Assembly: GCF_000955805.1 (NCBI RefSeq) | Contig: NZ_JYOA01000011.1 | Coordinates: 27,514-91,513, forward strand | Direction of reading: 5' to 3' | DNA: 64,000 bases | Origin: Pseudomonas sp. 21 | Lineage (GTDB): Bacteria > Pseudomonadota > Gammaproteobacteria > Pseudomonadales > Pseudomonadaceae | In this document: piece after piece, positions 61,031 through 64,000 of the stretch | Position numbering within the stretch: position 1 is the first letter of the stretch | Layout of the letters: each line of letters begins with the position of its first letter | Position numbers and translations under genes: made by a program | Notes under the pieces: model-generated | What the model was told of the DNA's origin: nothing | Database searches by the model: none | What the model saw: only the letters and a program-made list of their open reading frames with translations

Positions 61031-61219
61031 TCAGCTGGCGGCGCGCTGCACCAGCTCGGGTAGTCGGTGCGGGGCCTTCAGGCGTGCTTCGAGGGTAGCG
61101 ACGAAGCTGCGCGCCTCGAGTTCGCTGCGGAAGCCCACGGCCTGCTGGTCGAGGCAGACTTCCCACGGCTGGTCTTTGCGCAAGCGGGACGGACGGACGA
61201 GGATGTTCACAGTGCTCAC
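61031..61219 (-). CDS. Small conserved-looking protein of unknown function
   Basis: 62 residues, MSTVNILVRPSRLRKDQPWEVCLDQQAVGFRSELEARSFVATLEARLKAPHRLPEL. Basic, with a beta-beta-alpha look similar to DUF2188-type small proteins (beta hairpin plus an ARSFVATLEARL helix). Start at 61217-61219 after a GGGGTGAGC ribosome-like stretch. The stop abuts the MFS gene stop. Function unknown. Confidence 0.65.
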   Translation of the reverse strand: MSTVNILVRPSRLRKDQPWEVCLDQQAVGFRSELEARSFVATLEARLKAPHRLPELVQRAAS

Positions 61220-61502
61220 CCCTGTGCTGTCAGGTGAAAAGGGACTCTCAGTGTAGTCCTGTCACATGGCGGCAGCGGGTGCGACTTGTGGTCGCCGACA
61301 TGCGGTGGCGGCGCTGCCGGAATAACCTCCAGCCATCGTGCCAGAGCGTCCCGTCCGCCGTTGCGCCGCTTCGCTGAAAAATCCTGCAAAGCATTACTGC
61401 CGGGGCGCGCGGCAGGACTACGACCAAAGGTTGATGGTGGGGTGGCGATCCCCGTCCATACTCGTTGTTCGACCTCGATAACAACAATAAGAGGCAGTGA
61501 CG
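61220..61502. other. Divergent gap upstream of prpE
   Basis: 283 bp between the small gene and prpE. No copy of the TGTCGACA operator, no GG-N10-GC site of good quality and no REP were found. The prpE promoter was not identified. Confidence 0.35.
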
Positions 61503-63398
61503 ATGAGTTACCGGCAGTCCCATGACCGCTCCATCGCGGAGCCTTCCGCCTTCTGGGCCGAGCAGGCCGGCCGCGTGGCCTGGTACCGCGCGCCGCAGGA
61601 AACCCTGCAAGCCCTGCCCGACGGCAGCCACCGCTGGTTCGCCGATGGTCGCCTGAATACCTGCTACCTCGCCCTCGACCGGCAGATCGAACTGGGCCGC
61701 GGCAACCAGGCCGCGCTGATCTACGACTCCCCCGTGACCACGACCCAGCAGCGCTTCAGCTATCTGGAGCTGCGCGATGAAGTCGCACGCCTGGCTGGCG
61801 CGCTGCGCGCGCTGGGGGTGGAGAAGGGCGACGGGGTGATCATCTACATGCCAATGGTGCCCCAGGCGGCCATGGCCATGCTCGCCTGTGCCCGGCTCGG
61901 TGCGGTGCACTCGGTGGTCTTCGGCGGCTTTGCGCCCCACGAACTGGCGCTGCGCATCGACGATGCCAGGCCCAAGCTGGTGCTGACCGCCTCCTGCGGC
62001 CTGGAGTTCGAGCGAGTGATTGAATACAAGCCGCTGGTGGACAAGGCCCTGGAACTGGCCACCCACAAGCCGGCTCACGTGCTGGTGCTGCAACGCCCGC
62101 AGGCGATGGCCGAGTTGCAGGTCGGCCGCGACCTCGACTGGCGCGAAACCCTGGCCCATGCGCAACCGGCCGACCCGGTGGAAGTCGCCAGTGGCGACCC
62201 GCTGTACATCATGTACACCTCCGGCACCACGGGAAAACCCAAGGGCATCGTGCGCGACAACGGCGGCCACGCGGTGGCGCTGAGTTACGCGCTGCCGACC
62301 ATCTTCGGCCTGCAGCCGGGGGATGTCTGGTGGGGTGTTTCCGACGTCGGCTGGGTGGTCGGTCATTCGCTGATCGTTTACGGGCCATTGATGAACGGCT
62401 GCACCACGGTGTTCTACGAGGGCAAGCCGGTGCGCACGCCCGACGCCGGCAGTTACTGGCGGGTGATCGAGGAGCACAAGGTCAACAGCCTGTTCTGCGC
62501 GCCCACGGCGATCCGCGCGATCCGCAAGGAGGACCCGCAAGGCGAACTGCTCAGGCGCTACGACCTGAGCTCGCTGCGCCACCTGTTCCTGGCCGGCGAG
62601 AAACTCGACAGCAGCACCCAGCACTGGCTGGAGGAACTCACCGGCAAGCCGGTACACGACCACTGGTGGCAGACCGAGACCGGCTGGCCGGTGACCGCGC
62701 CCTGCACCGGCCTGGGCGACCACGACCTGCGCGCCGGCTCCACCAACCGCGCGGTGCCCGGTTACCACGTGCAGGTGGTGGACGACGAGGGCCGGCTGCT
62801 CGGGCCGAACGAGCAGGGCTCCATCGTCATTGCCCTGCCACTGCCGCCCGGCTGCGCGCAGACGCTGTGGAACGACCACCCGCGCTACCTGCAGGCGTAC
62901 CTGAAGACTTACCCCGGCTACTACCACACCGGCGACGGCGGCTATGTGGACGAGGAGGGCTTCGTCTACATCATGGGCCGCACCGACGACGTGATTAACG
63001 TCTCCGGCCACCGCCTTTCCACCGGCGAGATGGAAGAGCTGCTGGCGCTGCACGAGGCGGTCGCCGAGTGTGCGGTGATCGCCGTGCAGGACGACCTCAA
63101 GGGCCATGTGCCGTTGGGGCTGGTGGTGCTCAAGGATGGCGCGCAGGCGACCGAGGCCAACCTGCAGCGCGAGCTGGTGGCGCTGGTGCGCGAGCGCATC
63201 GGCGCGCTGGCCTGCTTCCAGCGCGCGGTAGTGGTCAAGCGCCTGCCCAAGACCCGCTCGGGCAAGATTCTGCGCGCCGTGCTGCGCAAGATCGCCGACG
63301 GCGAGAACTATGCGCCACCTTCCACCATCGACGACCCGGCGATCCTCGGCGAGATAGCCGAACGCCTCGGTCAGGCCGGCCTCGCCAAGGCGGGCTGA
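61503..63398 (+). CDS. prpE: Propionyl-CoA synthetase (acyl-CoA ligase)
   Basis: 631 residues from ATG 61503 with AAGAGGCAG. ACS family: N-terminal ACAS_N (SHDRSIAEPSAFWAEQAGRVAWY, with DGSHRWFADGRLNTCYLALDR), ATP loop YTSGTTGKPKG, WWQTETGWP, TGDGGYVDEEGF, hinge GRTDDVINVSGHRLSTGEME, and acetylatable Lys in KTRSGKILR. The RWFxxGxLNTCYNALDR-like text favours PrpE over Acs. It activates propionate to propionyl-CoA for PrpC. It is not in the prp operon, which is about 36 kb away in this window. Confidence 0.9.
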   Translation: MSYRQSHDRSIAEPSAFWAEQAGRVAWYRAPQETLQALPDGSHRWFADGRLNTCYLALDRQIELGRGNQAALIYDSPVTTTQQRFSYLELRDEVARLAGALRALGVEKGDGVIIYMPMVPQAAMAMLACARLGAVHSVVFGGFAPHELALRIDDARPKLVLTASCGLEFERVIEYKPLVDKALELATHKPAHVLVLQRPQAMAELQVGRDLDWRETLAHAQPADPVEVASGDPLYIMYTSGTTGKPKGIVRDNGGHAVALSYALPTIFGLQPGDVWWGVSDVGWVVGHSLIVYGPLMNGCTTVFYEGKPVRTPDAGSYWRVIEEHKVNSLFCAPTAIRAIRKEDPQGELLRRYDLSSLRHLFLAGEKLDSSTQHWLEELTGKPVHDHWWQTETGWPVTAPCTGLGDHDLRAGSTNRAVPGYHVQVVDDEGRLLGPNEQGSIVIALPLPPGCAQTLWNDHPRYLQAYLKTYPGYYHTGDGGYVDEEGFVYIMGRTDDVINVSGHRLSTGEMEELLALHEAVAECAVIAVQDDLKGHVPLGLVVLKDGAQATEANLQRELVALVRERIGALACFQRAVVVKRLPKTRSGKILRAVLRKIADGENYAPPSTIDDPAILGEIAERLGQAGLAKAG

Positions 63399-63432
63399 TA
63401 TCCCACGACGCCGGCACTGCCGGCGTATTTCC

Positions 63433-63460
63433 AGGGCCGCACTCGTTGCGGCCCTTTTTT
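63433..63460 (+). terminator. Rho-independent terminator of prpE
   Basis: Stem AGGGCCGC/GCGGCCCT, loop of 7 nt, followed by T6. Lies 34 bp after the prpE stop. Confidence 0.88.
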
Positions 63461-63553
63461 ATACGTCTATCGCCAAACCTTGGTCCGGCAGGAATTCCGG
63501 CTGTTCGTCATCTAGAATGATGTCACCTGGCCTCTATCGGTAGTATTGCGCCC

Positions 63554-63988
63554 ATGTCCAAGCGCGTTGTCCTCAATGACGAGGAGCTTCAGGCTCTGCG
63601 CGATATAACGGCGCGTGCGCCCAGGCGGCCCGTGGTGCTGTTGGTGGATGACGACCGTGCGGTGCTGGCCCGAACCCGCCGCCTGATCGAACGGGCCAAC
63701 CTGCGTTGCCTGACTGCCAGCAGCGCCGCATTGGCATTGCGACGCATCCAGCGGGAAGAAGCGGCTATCGATCTGCTGATTAGTGGCCTGGGGTTGGAGC
63801 GTGACGGACCGGGGCGGGCATTTATCCAGAAGTTGAACGAGTCCGGCACTTTCCTGCCGATCATCATGCTGTCAGCGCGGACTGATCTTGGGGAGGACCT
63901 CTTCGAGGCGTCGTTGAACGTACTGGATTTCCTGCCAAAACCCGTTGATCCGGCAAGCTTTCTACATGTACTCAGCCACAGCCTGTAG
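63554..63988 (+). CDS. Receiver-like protein lacking the phosphoacceptor aspartate
   Basis: 144 residues, with a 25-residue N-terminal extension (MSKRVVLNDEELQALRDITARAPRRP), then a CheY-like fold: acidic triad LLVDDDRAVL (Asp32-34), switch Ser in IMLSART, and Lys in FLPKPVDP. At the phosphoacceptor position the sequence is DLLISGLGL, so Gly78 replaces Asp. It may be a constitutive or protein-binding pseudo-receiver. No output domain. An ATG at 63554 gives the full length; the gene ends at the window edge next to a REP start. Confidence 0.8.
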   Translation: MSKRVVLNDEELQALRDITARAPRRPVVLLVDDDRAVLARTRRLIERANLRCLTASSAALALRRIQREEAAIDLLISGLGLERDGPGRAFIQKLNESGTFLPIIMLSARTDLGEDLFEASLNVLDFLPKPVDPASFLHVLSHSL

Positions 63989-64000
63989 GAGCGGGCCATG
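63984..64000. repeat. REP arm, truncated by window end
   Basis: gtaggagcgggccatg at the right edge, first arm of a REP, overlapping the receiver-like gene's stop codon. Confidence 0.7.

Overview
The window is a GC-rich bacterial chromosome segment, almost certainly from Pseudomonas, and most like the aeruginosa/nitroreducens/citronellolis side of the genus. The grounds are gene content and order: a fimU-pilV-pilW-pilX-pilY1 minor pilin operon; an ethanolamine block followed by mpl-ubiX in the arrangement I know from P. aeruginosa; a GntR-prpB-prpC-acnD-prpF propionate operon; an aatJQMP-ggt-aauSR acidic amino acid locus; cueR/copA/copZ; and many copies of the Pseudomonas REP pair whose arms read gtaggagcgggc...gcccgctcctac. 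There are no rRNA or tRNA genes, transposases, phage genes or CRISPR arrays. This is backbone metabolism, transport and signalling, broken up by short repeats.

Layout. 1-3270: type IV pilus minor pilins, with PilY1 cut by the left edge. 3460-12434: ethanolamine use (eutC, eutB, permease, an AraC regulator, an aldehyde dehydrogenase and a sigma-54 activator). 12837-20131: housekeeping and envelope genes (mpl, ubiX, a small lipoprotein, a Rossmann-fold protein, a MORN-repeat legumain-like lipoprotein, a MaoC hydratase, lrgAB, a LON-domain protein). 20389-27271: methylcitrate cycle operon and its GntR repressor. 27514-33306: a methyltransferase, two small paralogous unknowns, a divergent NmrA-like/AraC pair and an exported unknown. 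33530-42326: Aau two-component system, gamma-glutamyltransferase and Asp/Glu ABC importer, with a 266-bp nested palindrome between aauS and ggt. 42339-50593: PAP2 phosphatase, Ada, a sensor kinase with an HD-GYP response regulator, a RIO kinase with a nucleotidyltransferase, and an EamA exporter. 50692-54481: copper efflux regulon. 54518-59655: TetR-controlled RND pump. 59855-63988: MFS transporter, propionyl-CoA synthetase and a degenerate receiver protein.

How the genes work together. Ethanolamine enters through the permease, EutBC cleaves it to acetaldehyde and ammonia, and the NAD aldehyde dehydrogenase makes acetate. Control looks split: the dehydrogenase has a near-consensus sigma-54 promoter next to the sigma-54 activator gene, whereas the permease-lyase operon has no credible sigma-54 site and lies divergent from an AraC-type gene. 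Propionyl-CoA made by PrpE (about 36 kb away) feeds PrpC, AcnD/PrpF and PrpB. No prpD lies next to this operon. Glutamate and aspartate enter through AatJQMP from a sigma-54 promoter with two TTCGG-N4-CCGAA-like upstream sites, matching the sigma-54 regulator AauR at the other end of the locus. ansB, which I recall between ggt and aauS in P. aeruginosa, is absent, and the nested palindrome sits in its place. Both copper genes copA and copZ carry the same CueR-type promoter design (TTGACC, a 19-bp spacer, GAnnCT).

The least explained items are the 266-bp three-stem palindrome, the MORN/C13-peptidase lipoprotein, two tandem small paralogs of unknown fold, a receiver-like protein with glycine at the phosphoacceptor position, and the kinase/HD-GYP pair in which the kinase has no receiver domain and the GYP motif reads GFP.
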